DNA from: Hymenobacter aquaticus
GTDB lineage: Bacteria > Bacteroidota > Bacteroidia > Cytophagales > Hymenobacteraceae
Assembly: GCF_004765605.1 (NCBI RefSeq)
Contig: NZ_SRLC01000001.1
Span: forward strand, 2,790,001-2,854,000
Reading direction: 5' to 3'
Length of the DNA: 64,000 nucleotides
Position numbers and translations under genes: made by a program. Below, piece after piece: positions 23,115 to 32,925 of this stretch (positions are counted from its first letter, which is position 1; each line of letters begins with the position of its first letter). The notes beneath the pieces are model-generated. The model did no database searches. It was not told where the DNA came from and was given only the letters and a program-made list of their open reading frames with translations.

Positions 23115-25421
23115 TTATCTGTGGCCCTCAACGACTACCTCATCCGCCATCAGAAACGCCGCGCCGCCCGCGCCGGGGTGGCCGGGCGGGCACACCCCCA
23201 CATTGCGGGCCCGTATCCGCACGTAGCGCACGGCGCCGGCCGGCCCGGCGGCGCCGTAGCTGCGCCGGAGCGGCCCTTCCGCGCTAATCGGTTCGGGCGT
23301 GGTGGCTTCGGACCCCGATGTATACGTCTGACCGTCCGAAGAAAAGCCGAACTGCACGACGCGGGGCAGAAAAATCCAGGAGTTCCAGTCCTGCAGAAAC
23401 GCCACCCGCACGCTGTCGAGCCGCTGTCTACGGCCTAGGTCTAGGGTAAGGTCGAGGTCGGTGCGCTCAAAGCCCTGCCAGGCGCCGTCGCGGTAGTCGA
23501 GGCTGCCCAGGCGGCCATCGGTGAGGGCGCCCGCGCCCCCCGCAGAATAGATCGGGTGAAACGGCGTCGCCAGCGCCACTGCCGCGCCTAAAGCCGCATG
23601 GGGCTGGAGCTGTACGGCGGGCAGTTCGGTCAGTGGCTGGCCGCCGCGCAAGGCCAGCACCCGCAGCCGGGTGGGCGTTTCGACCATCAGCGGCACCATG
23701 TAAGGAGCTGAAGTTGGTGAGGGTGTAGTGCCATCCATAGTGTAGCGCAGCCCGATGCCGGGGCCGCCGGCCGTGAGCGTGGCGCGCAGGCCGGTGGCGA
23801 TGGGCTCGGTACTGACGGCCAGCGGGCGGGTTTCGAAGCCATACTGCACGCCCAGCGCCGCCAAGCGCGGATAATACTGCCGGGTGCGGGCCAGAAACTC
23901 CGGGTAGGCGCGGGCCGCCGGCGGGCCGGTCCAGAGCACTTCGGCCAGGGCCAGCAGGCGCGGAAACATCGCCTGATCCAGCTGCGCGGGTGTTATCCGC
24001 TCGGTCCAGATAGCCGCCTCGCTACCCAGCACCCGGCCGCGCTCCGCCGCCGTCAGCCCGGCCGGGCGCGGGTCGAACCGGTACACTTTGGCCAGATCCA
24101 AGATAGTGGTGTTCTGGTCGAAATACGTGAAGCTGCTGGGGGAGGCCACCACCGAATAGCCCGCCCGGACTGCCGCCGCTACGGGCCCCAACCCGTGCCA
24201 GGCCTGCACCACGGTGCCGGCCGGCGGGTGCAGCGCCAGCGCCTCGTCCCAGACGATGCCGCGCCGCCTGCGCCGGGCCAGCACCGCCGACACCTGCCGT
24301 AGGAAATACCCCTGCAACTCCCGCTCCGACCGGAGATTTTCCCGGCGCATCAACGCCTGGCATTTCGGGCAGGCACGCCAGCGGGCCACGGGTGTTTCAT
24401 CGCCGCCGACGTGCACAAGCTGGCCCGGAAACAGGTCCATCACCTCACCCAGCACATCGGCCGCAAACCCGGCGGTGCGCGGATTGCCCACGCACAGCAC
24501 ATCCTCGTGCACGCCCCAGTCGGTAGCCACGGCCAGTGGCCGGCCCCGGCACGACAGCTCCGGATAGGCCGCCAGCGCTGCCTGCACGTGGCCGGGCATA
24601 TCCACTTCGGGCACCAGCTCGATGTGGCGCAGCCGGGCGTAGGCCACCAGCTCCCGCAGCTCGGCCTGGCTGTAAAAGCCGCCGTCCGGCTGGCCGTCGG
24701 CCCCACGCCGCCAGGCACCCACGCTGGTCAGGCGCGGCCAGGTGCGGCTTTCCAGGCGCCAACCCTGGTCGTCGGTAAGGTGCAGATGCAGGCGGTTGAG
24801 CTTGTGCAGGGCCAGCAAATCCAGGTAGCGCCGCAGCTGGGCCGGGGGCAGAAAGTGGCGGCTTACATCGAGCAGCAACCCCCGCCACCCAAACGCCGGC
24901 CAATCCTGAATGTGTACACCCGGCACCAGCAGCGGCCCCACGGCGGGCCCTGCCAGCTCAAGCGCCGCGGGCAGCAGCTGCCGCAGCGTCTGGGTACCCC
25001 AGAACAGGCCGGCCCCCGTGGAGGCCCGCAGCCAGATTCCGCGCGGTGTCACGCGCAGCTGGTACTGCTCCCGGAGCGAGTCAGGCACCGGGCCAGGCTG
25101 CAGAATGAGGTGCACACCGGCGCTGGCCGTATCGGCACTGAACTGTAGCTCCCCTCCTATTCCACGGCGGTGCAGCCAAGCGGCCAGCTGCCGGCCGGCT
25201 TCTGCGGCGGCGGTGTCGGTGGCCGGGGCGGTGAGCAAGAGTCGGGTGCGGGCACTGAGCGTAAATCCGGTACCGGTGTACTGCACTATTTGCGGCCGGG
25301 GCAGCAACACTGGATTTGCCGCTGCGGCCTCCGTTTCCGCCGGTTGGGGCCGCCGGCTGCAACCCGGCAGTGCGGCCAAAGCCAGCCAGAGCATAGGGAG
25401 CAGAAATGAGCGGGAAAGCAT
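23115..25421 (-). CDS. GH20 beta-N-acetylhexosaminidase lipoprotein
   Basis: A 768-residue lipoprotein: lipobox LAALPGC with Cys21. Residues about 38-155 are the GH20 N-terminal domain. The TIM barrel at about 165-510 has the family hallmarks FGWRGLLLDVSRHFLP, LHLHLTDDQGWRLE, ELVPEVDMPGHVQAAL and the catalytic Asp-Glu pair in HVGGDE at about 335. The enzyme removes terminal beta-GlcNAc or GalNAc by substrate-assisted catalysis. After the barrel come a chitobiase C-terminal-type domain (YTMDGTTPSPTSAPY) and an F5/8-type domain (about 640-768) that may bind sugars. It gives the strongest clue that the PUL targets an N-acetylhexosamine-containing glycan. Confidence 0.94.
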   Translation of the reverse strand: MLSRSFLLPMLWLALAALPGCSRRPQPAETEAAAANPVLLPRPQIVQYTGTGFTLSARTRLLLTAPATDTAAAEAGRQLAAWLHRRGIGGELQFSADTASAGVHLILQPGPVPDSLREQYQLRVTPRGIWLRASTGAGLFWGTQTLRQLLPAALELAGPAVGPLLVPGVHIQDWPAFGWRGLLLDVSRHFLPPAQLRRYLDLLALHKLNRLHLHLTDDQGWRLESRTWPRLTSVGAWRRGADGQPDGGFYSQAELRELVAYARLRHIELVPEVDMPGHVQAALAAYPELSCRGRPLAVATDWGVHEDVLCVGNPRTAGFAADVLGEVMDLFPGQLVHVGGDETPVARWRACPKCQALMRRENLRSERELQGYFLRQVSAVLARRRRRGIVWDEALALHPPAGTVVQAWHGLGPVAAAVRAGYSVVASPSSFTYFDQNTTILDLAKVYRFDPRPAGLTAAERGRVLGSEAAIWTERITPAQLDQAMFPRLLALAEVLWTGPPAARAYPEFLARTRQYYPRLAALGVQYGFETRPLAVSTEPIATGLRATLTAGGPGIGLRYTMDGTTPSPTSAPYMVPLMVETPTRLRVLALRGGQPLTELPAVQLQPHAALGAAVALATPFHPIYSAGGAGALTDGRLGSLDYRDGAWQGFERTDLDLTLDLGRRQRLDSVRVAFLQDWNSWIFLPRVVQFGFSSDGQTYTSGSEATTPEPISAEGPLRRSYGAAGPAGAVRYVRIRARNVGVCPPGHPGAGGAAFLMADEVVVEGHR

Positions 25422-25558
25422 CAGCAGGAAAGAAAATCAGAGAAATTGGCTGCCAGCAACGTGCCTCCCGGCAGAGCAGCTGGCAGGCTCCCGGCAGAGC
25501 CGCTGCCTGAGCAACCAACCGCCAGCTGACCAGGCAGCGCGGCGTTCTTCCGTCAGTC

Positions 25559-26248
25559 TTATGGCACCAAGTGCGGCTGCACCAGTCTGGTCCAGAGCTC
25601 ATAGGCCGGGCGGGTCATGTGGAGGCTATCAGCCTGGTAGAACGCGGGGCGGGGGCGGCCATTGGAACCGAGCAGGGGCGTACCAACATCAACGAACTCC
25701 ACCCGGCGGTGCCAGCGGGCATAGCGCCGGATGCGGCGGTTGGCCTGCTGCATGAGCGGGTACTCCGCCCAACGGGCCGGGCTGGGCTTAATGGACAGGT
25801 AGGTGAGCCGGGTGGCGGGCAGCTCTCGGCGTAGCCGCCGGGCAAACGTGCGAAACGAGGCATACACGTGCGCCGGCGCATAGCCGGCGGCAATGTCGTT
25901 GTCGCCGGCGTAGAGCACCACCTGCCGCGGCCGGTAGGGCGTGATAAGCCGCGCGAAGTAATGATTCACGTCGGTGAAGCGCGCCCCGCCGAAGCCGCGG
26001 TTCAGCACGGGCTGGCCCGCAAAGTCGGTGGCGAGCGTGCGCCAGCCCCGCACCGACGAGCTGCCGGTGAAAACAATGGGCTGCTGTGGTGGTCGCGCCA
26101 GGCTATCCTGCCGGGCGAAGGCGGCTATTTCCGGGGCCCAGAGCTGCGGGTTGGCGGGCTTGGGTGCGGCCGGCCGCTGAGCCCAAGCAAAAGGGGCGGC
26201 CACCAGTCCCACAACCAGCAGCGCGCCCCGGATTGCATAACGCAACAT
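25559..26248 (-). CDS. Exported SGNH/GDSL-type hydrolase
   Basis: A 229-residue protein with a signal peptide (residues 1-23, ending FAWA). The SGNH blocks are FTGSSSVRGW (nucleophile Ser), LNRGFGGARF (Gly block), YAGDNDIAAG (Asn block) and DSLHMTRPAYELW (Asp and His). It would be a periplasmic esterase, for example removing acetyl groups from glycans so that GH20 can act. Substrate is inferred from context only. It lies 76 bp past SusD on the same strand. Confidence 0.88.
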   Translation of the reverse strand: MLRYAIRGALLVVGLVAAPFAWAQRPAAPKPANPQLWAPEIAAFARQDSLARPPQQPIVFTGSSSVRGWRTLATDFAGQPVLNRGFGGARFTDVNHYFARLITPYRPRQVVLYAGDNDIAAGYAPAHVYASFRTFARRLRRELPATRLTYLSIKPSPARWAEYPLMQQANRRIRRYARWHRRVEFVDVGTPLLGSNGRPRPAFYQADSLHMTRPAYELWTRLVQPHLVP

Positions 26249-26324
26249 AGTACAGATAACGGATGAGGTTAGCGTAACGATTTATTGATTTGGTTTCGAT
26301 AATCCTGTAAATCAGGCGCCGGCG

Positions 26325-27857
26325 CTACTGCTTATCCCACCAGATGCGGGTGGTCATCAGGTCGGGGCCCTGGCGGCTGAGGGCCTGCTGGTAGCCGCTG
26401 GGGTTTTGCAGGGCCTCCGTGCTGGGGTAGCGCATGCGGCGCGGCACCTGCCCGTTGGTTTCGCCCTGGCTGGGCACCTGCTGCAGCACCGGGAAGCCCG
26501 TGCGGCGGTACTCGGCGTAGGCCTCGAAGCCGCTGTGGCCAAACAAGGACAGCCACTTTTGGGTGCTGATTTGCTGCTGGGCCTGCGCCGGGTTGAACTT
26601 CACCAGGGGCCCATTGAGGTAGGCCGTGATGGCCGCCGCGTCGGTCACGCCGGCCAGGGCCATAGCTTCGCGCACGCCTGTTTCGTACCAGCTCTGGGCC
26701 GTACCCGTGTTGTCCCAGCCGCGCAGGGCGGCTTCGGCCCGCAGGAAGCACACCTCCGAGTAAGTCAGCAGGTTCTGGTCGTTGCTGGTGTTTTTGTAGC
26801 GCGCCCCACCCTGCGAATAGTTGGCCGGGGAATACTGCGTCTGGGCCAGCTGCGTGGTTGAAAGGCCATTGGGCAGCCCCACCCGCGCCAGGTTGCTGCT
26901 CGATACGGGGTCGACGAAGACGTTCAGCCGCGGGTCGTTATAGCGGGTCAGGTAGTCGACCAGCGTGGCGCTGATGCGGCTGTCGGCGAAGTTGAGCACC
27001 ACGGCCAGCGGGTTCTGGTTGATGCGGATGCTGCCACCGGTGTTCTTCATAATGGCCGACTCGGCGTTGCTGGTCATCACGCCGCTGGCCAGCGCGTCGC
27101 GCACCTGCTGCTCGGCCAGCGCCGGGTTCACCTTGCTCAGGCGCATGGCCACGCGCAGCCGCAGCGAGTTGGCGAAGCGCCGCCAGCGGTTGTTGACGGC
27201 CGGCAGCGAGGTGCTGGGCGCGTGCGAGCCGGCGTTGCCGAACAGTAGGTCGGCCTGCCCGTAGTTGCCGCGCCTGGTGTCGTCGAGGGCCGCCGCCGAT
27301 TCTTTCAGCTCTTTCAGAAAGTCCTCGTAGATGGCCTGCTGCGGGTCGTACTTGGGCTGCGTATTGCCGTCCGTTACGCCCTTAAAGGCGTCGAAATACG
27401 GCATGTCGCCCCAGTAGTCGGTCATGCGCTGAAACAGGAACACGCGCCAGATGCGGGCTTCACTAAGCTTGTTTACTTCCTCGGGCGAGTTCTGCACGTA
27501 GCGGATGGCCTGCTGCAAATCCATGCCGTAGCCGGCGTAGAAGTTGTTCCAGAAAGAAGCCGTCCAGGTCAGGTTGCTCTCGTAGCGGTCGGTCTGGAAG
27601 CTGGCCGTGGAATTGGCAAAAAACTGCACCCACATGTTGGCGTGCAGGTGCTCGCCCAGCTGCTGGTCGTTGTCGTAGAGGGCGCCGTACTTCAGGGCCC
27701 GCGAAAACAGCAGGTTGGCCGGCACGTCGATGGCCTTGGTGGGGTCGGTGTTGATTTCCTCGAACCGGTCGGTGCAGGCGGGCGCCGTGAGCAGCAGGCC
27801 CAGCCCGGCCAGCAGAGCGGCGGCGCGGCGGCGGGAAACGCGAAAAGTGGTCGTCAT
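26325..27857 (-). CDS. SusD/RagB-family nutrient-binding lipoprotein (SusD-like group 2)
   Basis: A 510-residue outer-membrane lipoprotein. The signal ends LLLTAPAC with Cys28, followed by TDRFEEINTDPTKA, the classic opening of the SusD-like_2 group. TPR-type helices include YGMDLQQAIRYVQN and RIWRVFLFQRMTDYWGD. Near the C terminus are YSEVCFLRAEAALRGW and WLSLFGHSGFEAYAEYRRTG. It captures glycan fragments and hands them to the SusC channel encoded immediately upstream (23-bp gap). Specificity cannot be read from sequence. Confidence 0.94.
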   Translation of the reverse strand: MTTTFRVSRRRAAALLAGLGLLLTAPACTDRFEEINTDPTKAIDVPANLLFSRALKYGALYDNDQQLGEHLHANMWVQFFANSTASFQTDRYESNLTWTASFWNNFYAGYGMDLQQAIRYVQNSPEEVNKLSEARIWRVFLFQRMTDYWGDMPYFDAFKGVTDGNTQPKYDPQQAIYEDFLKELKESAAALDDTRRGNYGQADLLFGNAGSHAPSTSLPAVNNRWRRFANSLRLRVAMRLSKVNPALAEQQVRDALASGVMTSNAESAIMKNTGGSIRINQNPLAVVLNFADSRISATLVDYLTRYNDPRLNVFVDPVSSSNLARVGLPNGLSTTQLAQTQYSPANYSQGGARYKNTSNDQNLLTYSEVCFLRAEAALRGWDNTGTAQSWYETGVREAMALAGVTDAAAITAYLNGPLVKFNPAQAQQQISTQKWLSLFGHSGFEAYAEYRRTGFPVLQQVPSQGETNGQVPRRMRYPSTEALQNPSGYQQALSRQGPDLMTTRIWWDKQ

Positions 27858-27880
27858 AGAGAATCAGGCCGTAGCCGCCG

Positions 27881-30800
27881 TTAAAATTCCAGGTTGAGGT
27901 TGTAGCCCAGGCTGCGGCTGTTGGGGTAGCCGCCCGATTCCAGGCCCTGGGCCCGGCTCAGGTTGTAGCCCGACTCGGGGTCGAAGCCCTGCGTGTCGCG
28001 CCGCAGAAAGGCTAGGTTGCGGCCCACTATCGAGAAGCTGGCGCCACGGATAAACTTGGCCTTGCTCAGCAGCGCAGTTGGCAGCCGGTAGCCCAGCGCC
28101 ACCTCGCGCAGCTTCACGAAGGTGGCATCGTACACGAACGGCTCCGACACCGTCGCGAGCCGCGCCCAGTAGGATTCGGGGTTCACGAAACCAGCCTTGG
28201 GCGTAAACGAGCCGTCAGCATTCTTCACCACGCCTTCCACGTACACGCCGCCGGTGGGCGTCCAGTTGGCGGGCGTGGCGCCGGCCGCCAGCCGCGCCGC
28301 TTCCGACTCGTACCAGCCCTGCCGGCCTTCGAGCGTCTGCTTGGCATTGCCGCGCACCGAGGCTACCTGCTGCGACACCGAGTAGATCTGGCCGCCCCAG
28401 CGGGCATCCAGCAGCACGCTCAGGCTGAGCCCCTTGTAGCTGAACGTGTTGCTCAGGCCCCCAAACCAGTCGGGCTGGAAGTTGCCGAGCTTGTTGTTGT
28501 TGCTGGTGCTGGCCAGCGGAAAGCCGTTGGCATCCACTAGCAGCCGCCCGTCGGGGGCGCGCTGCAGCACCGTGCCGAAGATGTCGCCGAAGGGCTTGCC
28601 CACGGCGGCTACTACCGACACGTTGTTGCTCTCGTTGCCGAGAAAGTACGACACGCCGCCTTCGTTGAGGGCCACCACCTTCGACTGGTTCTTCGCCCAG
28701 TTGGCGGTCATATCCCAGCGGAAGCCGTTTTCCAGCTTCACCGGCGTCACAAGGCCCACGATTTCGAGGCCCTGGTTCTGGATGTCGCCGGCGTTGATGA
28801 GCTGGCTGCGGAAGCCCGAGGCGGCCGTCACGCCGATGCTGGTTACCTGGTTGAAAGTATTGGTGCGGTACACGGTCAGGTCGAGGCCGGCGCGGTCCTT
28901 GAAAAAGCGCATCTCCGAGCCAAACTCAATCGAGCGGGTGGTCTGGGGCTTGAGGTTGATGGTGGGCAGCTGGTCCTGCAGGTTGGCAAACGGCTGGCCC
29001 AGGTGGGAACTACCCACGCCGGGCGCGTTGGCAATGCCTGACCCCAAATCATAGAGCGTGGTCAGCTCGTAGGCGCTGGCACCCTTGCCCACGCGGGCCC
29101 AGGAAGCGCGCAGCTTGCCCAGGCTCAGCACCTTGGAGTCCAGCTTGAGCAGGTCGGTGTAGGACACGGCCAGCGAGGTGCTGGGGTAGAAGTACGACCA
29201 GTTGCCGCGCGGCAGCGTCGAGTCCCAGTCGTTGCGGCCGGTGGCCTCCAGAAACACGGCGTTGCGGAAGCTCAGCTGAGCCCGCCCGAACAACGACTGT
29301 ACTTCGGAGCGCGAGAAGTTGTAGATGGGCACGCGGGCCGCCCCGTTGTCGATGGTGAACAGGTTGGGCACGCTCAGCCCCTGCGTGGAGGCCCCGGCCT
29401 GCTCGTTGCTGCGCTGCAGCAGGTTGCCGAAGGCCTGGGCCGTCAGCTCGAAGTCCTCGCTCAGGTTGCGCGTGCCGCTCAAGATGAAGTCCATGTTGGT
29501 TTCCTTCACCCGGAACGTGCTTTCCGACAAGCCGCCCCGGTCGGGCACGGCCGTGGTGTTCCAGCTCGTCCAGCTGGCGTAGCGGTAGCCCGAGCGGGAG
29601 GTATAGAAGTCGGTGCCGCCGCGCACCTGCAGCCACAGCCAGGGCAGAATGTCGTAGCGGATGGCCACCGAGCCGTTCACCCGGTCCTGGCTCACCTCGT
29701 TGGTATTCAGGTAAGCCGCCCAAAACGGGTTCTGGCGCTGGGTGCCCGAGGCCAGCACGCCGGCACCCAGTTGGGTGTTCAGGTTCCAGAGGCGGGGCTG
29801 CAAGGTCACCGGGTCGCGGTAGTCGCGCAGGTCGTCGATGTACACGCTGCGGGGCATATACAGGAACTGCGTCATCACATTGTCGGGGCTGGCGCCGAGT
29901 GTGGGGCGGTTGTAGGTGCGCGACAAGGTGTAGTTGAGCTTGGTATCCACCGAGAGCTTGTCGCCCAGCGAGGTGGTGCCGCGCAGCGTCACGTTGTCGC
30001 GCACCAGGCTGCTGTTGGGATAAGTGCCCTTGTTGCGCAAATCGCTCAGCGACACGCGCAGCGTCGATTTGTCGGTGCCGCCGGTCAGGGCCACCGTGTT
30101 GGAGGTGGTATAGCCGGTTTCGAAAAAGTCCCGGATGTTGTCGGGCTGCGGGCTGTAGGGCTTGATTTCGCCGGTCCAGTGCCGGGCCAGTTGCCCCTCC
30201 ATGCGCGGCCCCCAGCTGCCGATGTTTTCGCCGGCCTGCTGAATCTGCGGGAAGCCGTCGGCCGTCAGGATGGGCTGGCCGGCTGTGTTGCTCAGAAACC
30301 GCCCTTGCGTGCCCTGCCCGTACTCGTTCTGGTAGTCGGTGAGCACCTGCACCCGGTCGAAGGTGGTGTTGGAGTTCAGCGACACGCCCAAGCCCTGGTT
30401 TTTGCGGCCCTTCTTGGTGGTCACAATCAGCACGCCGTTGGCGGCGCGGTTGCCGTAGAGGGCCGCCGCGTTGCCGCCCTTCAGCACCGAGATGCTCTCA
30501 ATGTCCTCGGGGTTGATGGTGGACAGGCCGTCGCCGGAGTCGAAGCCGCCCAGGCGGCTGGCCTGCTGCAGGTTGGTGTTGTCGATGGGCACACCGTCAA
30601 CGACCACCAGCGGGCGGCTGTCGCGGGTGAGCGAGGTGTAGCCGCGGATGATGATGTTGGTGGAGCCGGCCGGGCCCGAGCCGTTGCGGTTGATCTGCAC
30701 GCCGGCCAGCTTGCCGCTCAGCGAGTTGATAATGTTGGGCTCGCGCGCCACCACGATTTCGGCCGCCTTCACGTCCTGCACCGAGTAGCCCAGCGACTTG

Positions 30801-31570
30801 CGCTGCCGCTCCAGGCCGAAGCCCGTCACCACCACTTCCGACAGGGTTTTGGCATCCGGGGCCAGAGCCACGGCCAGCGTCGTCTGGCTGCCAATCTCCA
30901 CTTCCTGCGCCGTAAACCCAATGTAGCTGAACACCAGCGTGGTAGCACCCTCGGGCACCTCCAGCGTGAAAAAGCCCTCCGCATTGGTTGCCGTCCCGAC
31001 CGTGGTGCCTTTCACCACCACGTTCACGCCGGGCAGCGGGCCGCTGCCGTCGCGGGCCGTTACGGTGCCGCTCACGGTGCGCGCCGCCGCGGCCGGCCGG
31101 CGCAGCACCGGGGCCGGCGTGCCCGACAGCGCCACCAGGCTGCCGTTGGTGGGCGTCGGCAGTCCTGCCGCCGACGTATCAGTCCGGCGGGCGGTCAGGA
31201 TAATCTGCTGCCCGACAATGCGGTATTCCATGCCCAAGGGACGCAGCACCTGGTCGAGGGCCGTTTCCAGGGGCACGTTGGTCAGGTTGATGGTCTGGCG
31301 CCGGCGCTTGTCGAGGCGGTTGTCGCTGTAGATGAACACGTAGCTGCTCTGGCGCTCGATTTCGCGTAGCAGGTACGTCACGTCTTTGTCTTTGGCCTTG
31401 AGCGTGATGGTAGCGGCGGTGGCCCCGCTGGAGGCCGCCTGCAGCTGGGCACTATTGCCGGCCGACAGGTTGGCCAGCAGCAGAGAGCTGGCTACCAGCA
31501 GCGCCTTGCCGGCGGTGCGGGTGGTGGGGTTGCAGCGAAAAGCAAATTCCGGGAGTAGCCTTAGATTCAT
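27881..31570 (-). CDS. SusC/RagA-type TonB-dependent transporter with STN signalling domain
   Basis: A 1229-residue outer-membrane transporter from the ATG at 31568-31570. After the signal peptide (about 1-45) there is an STN domain at about 55-130 (DKDVTYLLREIERQSSYVF, VPLETALDQVL), a CarbopepD_reg_2 domain at about 170-250 (GPLPGVNVVVKGTTVGTATN), a plug (LSGKLAGVQINRNGSGP, RPLVVVDGVPIDN) and a beta barrel ending in LGYNLNLEF. The STN domain, together with FecR and sigma genes just upstream, indicates trans-envelope signalling in which substrate binding activates the sigma factor. It forms a pair with the SusD downstream. Confidence 0.95.
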   Translation of the reverse strand: MNLRLLPEFAFRCNPTTRTAGKALLVASSLLLANLSAGNSAQLQAASSGATAATITLKAKDKDVTYLLREIERQSSYVFIYSDNRLDKRRRQTINLTNVPLETALDQVLRPLGMEYRIVGQQIILTARRTDTSAAGLPTPTNGSLVALSGTPAPVLRRPAAAARTVSGTVTARDGSGPLPGVNVVVKGTTVGTATNAEGFFTLEVPEGATTLVFSYIGFTAQEVEIGSQTTLAVALAPDAKTLSEVVVTGFGLERQRKSLGYSVQDVKAAEIVVAREPNIINSLSGKLAGVQINRNGSGPAGSTNIIIRGYTSLTRDSRPLVVVDGVPIDNTNLQQASRLGGFDSGDGLSTINPEDIESISVLKGGNAAALYGNRAANGVLIVTTKKGRKNQGLGVSLNSNTTFDRVQVLTDYQNEYGQGTQGRFLSNTAGQPILTADGFPQIQQAGENIGSWGPRMEGQLARHWTGEIKPYSPQPDNIRDFFETGYTTSNTVALTGGTDKSTLRVSLSDLRNKGTYPNSSLVRDNVTLRGTTSLGDKLSVDTKLNYTLSRTYNRPTLGASPDNVMTQFLYMPRSVYIDDLRDYRDPVTLQPRLWNLNTQLGAGVLASGTQRQNPFWAAYLNTNEVSQDRVNGSVAIRYDILPWLWLQVRGGTDFYTSRSGYRYASWTSWNTTAVPDRGGLSESTFRVKETNMDFILSGTRNLSEDFELTAQAFGNLLQRSNEQAGASTQGLSVPNLFTIDNGAARVPIYNFSRSEVQSLFGRAQLSFRNAVFLEATGRNDWDSTLPRGNWSYFYPSTSLAVSYTDLLKLDSKVLSLGKLRASWARVGKGASAYELTTLYDLGSGIANAPGVGSSHLGQPFANLQDQLPTINLKPQTTRSIEFGSEMRFFKDRAGLDLTVYRTNTFNQVTSIGVTAASGFRSQLINAGDIQNQGLEIVGLVTPVKLENGFRWDMTANWAKNQSKVVALNEGGVSYFLGNESNNVSVVAAVGKPFGDIFGTVLQRAPDGRLLVDANGFPLASTSNNNKLGNFQPDWFGGLSNTFSYKGLSLSVLLDARWGGQIYSVSQQVASVRGNAKQTLEGRQGWYESEAARLAAGATPANWTPTGGVYVEGVVKNADGSFTPKAGFVNPESYWARLATVSEPFVYDATFVKLREVALGYRLPTALLSKAKFIRGASFSIVGRNLAFLRRDTQGFDPESGYNLSRAQGLESGGYPNSRSLGYNLNLEF

Positions 31571-31645
31571 GTGCGGGAATTGGCGGGGAGGTGGGAAGCA
31601 AAAAAAAAGAACACACCTAGCCCGCACGCAGGCCACGGCATGTCA

Positions 31646-32758
31646 TCAGATAGTGAGAGGCTTTAGAGACTCAGGGGTTTCGGCGTCGCAGCCCAGGCCC
31701 TTAATCAGTAGCGTACTGTTTTGAAGCTCAAAATCGAAGGCACGGGTCATTTCAATCAGGCGCAGCACTTCGCGCAACGACTGATCCTTGAAGCGGCCGG
31801 TGAGACGGCAGTTGCGCAGCCGCTCGTCCTCGAAGCGCACGGTCACGTTGTACTGCCGCTCCAGGGTCTTGGCTACTTCCGCCAGCGGCGTGGCCTGGAA
31901 GATTAGCGAGCGTTGGTTCCAGGAGGCGTAGTCGCGGCCATTGACCTGCTCTACGCGCAGCTCGTGGCTGGCTTTGGAATACACCACCTTCTGATCCGGC
32001 ACTACATAGATGGTGTCGCGCGCGGCGGCGGCCGGCAGGGCCGCCCGGATAAAGGCCACGCGGCCCGTCACGACGGCCGTTTCCACGGCGTCGTCTTCCT
32101 TATAGGCTTTCACATTGAAGGACGTGCCCAGTACGCGCACCTCGTGGGTACCCACATGGATAATGAAGGGCATCTGCTCGTTGCGCTTCACGTCGAAAAA
32201 GGCCTCCCCTTCCAGGTATACCTCGCGCCGCGCGCCACTGAACGTGGCCGGAAACGAGAGCCGGCTATCAGCGTTCAGCCACACGGCCGTGCCATCGGCC
32301 AGCAGCACCTTGGACTTGGTACCGCGCGGGTTGGTGCGCTCCTCGTAGCTGAGCGGCGCCAGGCCGCTAGGCTGCGCCAGATACTGCCGGTAGGCCACCG
32401 TGCCGCCCGTAGCCAGCACGGCTACCGAAGCGGCGGCCAGCCACAGGCGCCGCCACCGCGCCGGACGCGGCAGGGCTACTACCCTGCCACCGGTTTCGTC
32501 GGCTTCGGCAGCCTCACCAGCCAGGGCGGGTTGTTCCGCCTCGTCGATGCGGGCCAGCAGGCGGTCAAAGGCCCGGGCCGTGTCGGCGGGGTTGGCCACG
32601 GGCTTGGGCCCCTGCCAGAACAGCCTGATTTCGTCGTAAACGAGGCGCTCCTCTTCCGTGGCCTGGGCCAGCCAGGCGTGCAACACTTCGCGCTCCACCT
32701 CAGAGAGTTCTCCGGCGAGTTCTTTCCCGATAAGATCGTATAGTTCGGAAATCTCCAT
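31646..32758 (-). CDS. FecR-family anti-sigma factor
   Basis: A 370-residue inner-membrane regulator. The N-terminal cytoplasmic helices (YDLIGKELAGELSEVEREVL) bind the sigma factor; a membrane helix lies at about 105-125 (LWLAAASVAVLATGGTVAY). The periplasmic part has the FecR domain (ERTNPRGTKSKVLLADG, VWLNADSRLSFPATF) and a C-terminal DUF4974 domain (TPLAEVAKTLERQYNVTVRF), which contacts the SusC STN domain. It starts 167 bp after the sigma factor gene, and a strong hairpin terminator lies between them. It precedes the SusC gene by 75 bp. Confidence 0.95.
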   Translation of the reverse strand: MEISELYDLIGKELAGELSEVEREVLHAWLAQATEEERLVYDEIRLFWQGPKPVANPADTARAFDRLLARIDEAEQPALAGEAAEADETGGRVVALPRPARWRRLWLAAASVAVLATGGTVAYRQYLAQPSGLAPLSYEERTNPRGTKSKVLLADGTAVWLNADSRLSFPATFSGARREVYLEGEAFFDVKRNEQMPFIIHVGTHEVRVLGTSFNVKAYKEDDAVETAVVTGRVAFIRAALPAAAARDTIYVVPDQKVVYSKASHELRVEQVNGRDYASWNQRSLIFQATPLAEVAKTLERQYNVTVRFEDERLRNCRLTGRFKDQSLREVLRLIEMTRAFDFELQNSTLLIKGLGCDAETPESLKPLTI

Positions 32759-32864
32759 CCCCTATTTACAGCTCAAATGACGTGTTTGATTTTCTAGACA
32801 TGGGTGCGGCCCATATCCCCTAACTTCCCCGTAAAATTAGGCTGCTGCCGGACACCCGGACAGC

Positions 32865-32892
32865 AAAAAGGCGCGACCGGGGCCGCGCCTTG
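32865..32892 (-). terminator. Terminator between sigma and anti-sigma genes
   Basis: On the minus strand AAGGCGCGGCCCCGG pairs with CGCGCCTT and runs into TTTTT. It lies 34 bp after the sigma stop and 107 bp before the FecR start, so sigma transcription may end or be attenuated here. Confidence 0.75.
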
Positions 32893-32925
32893 GCAAAGGC
32901 TGACAAGTAGATTGCTCCAACTTCT

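Noticed and set aside
29771-31369. 532-codon plus-strand frame antisense to SusC
   Set aside because: No domain or signal; the SusC frame with STN, plug and barrel is certain.
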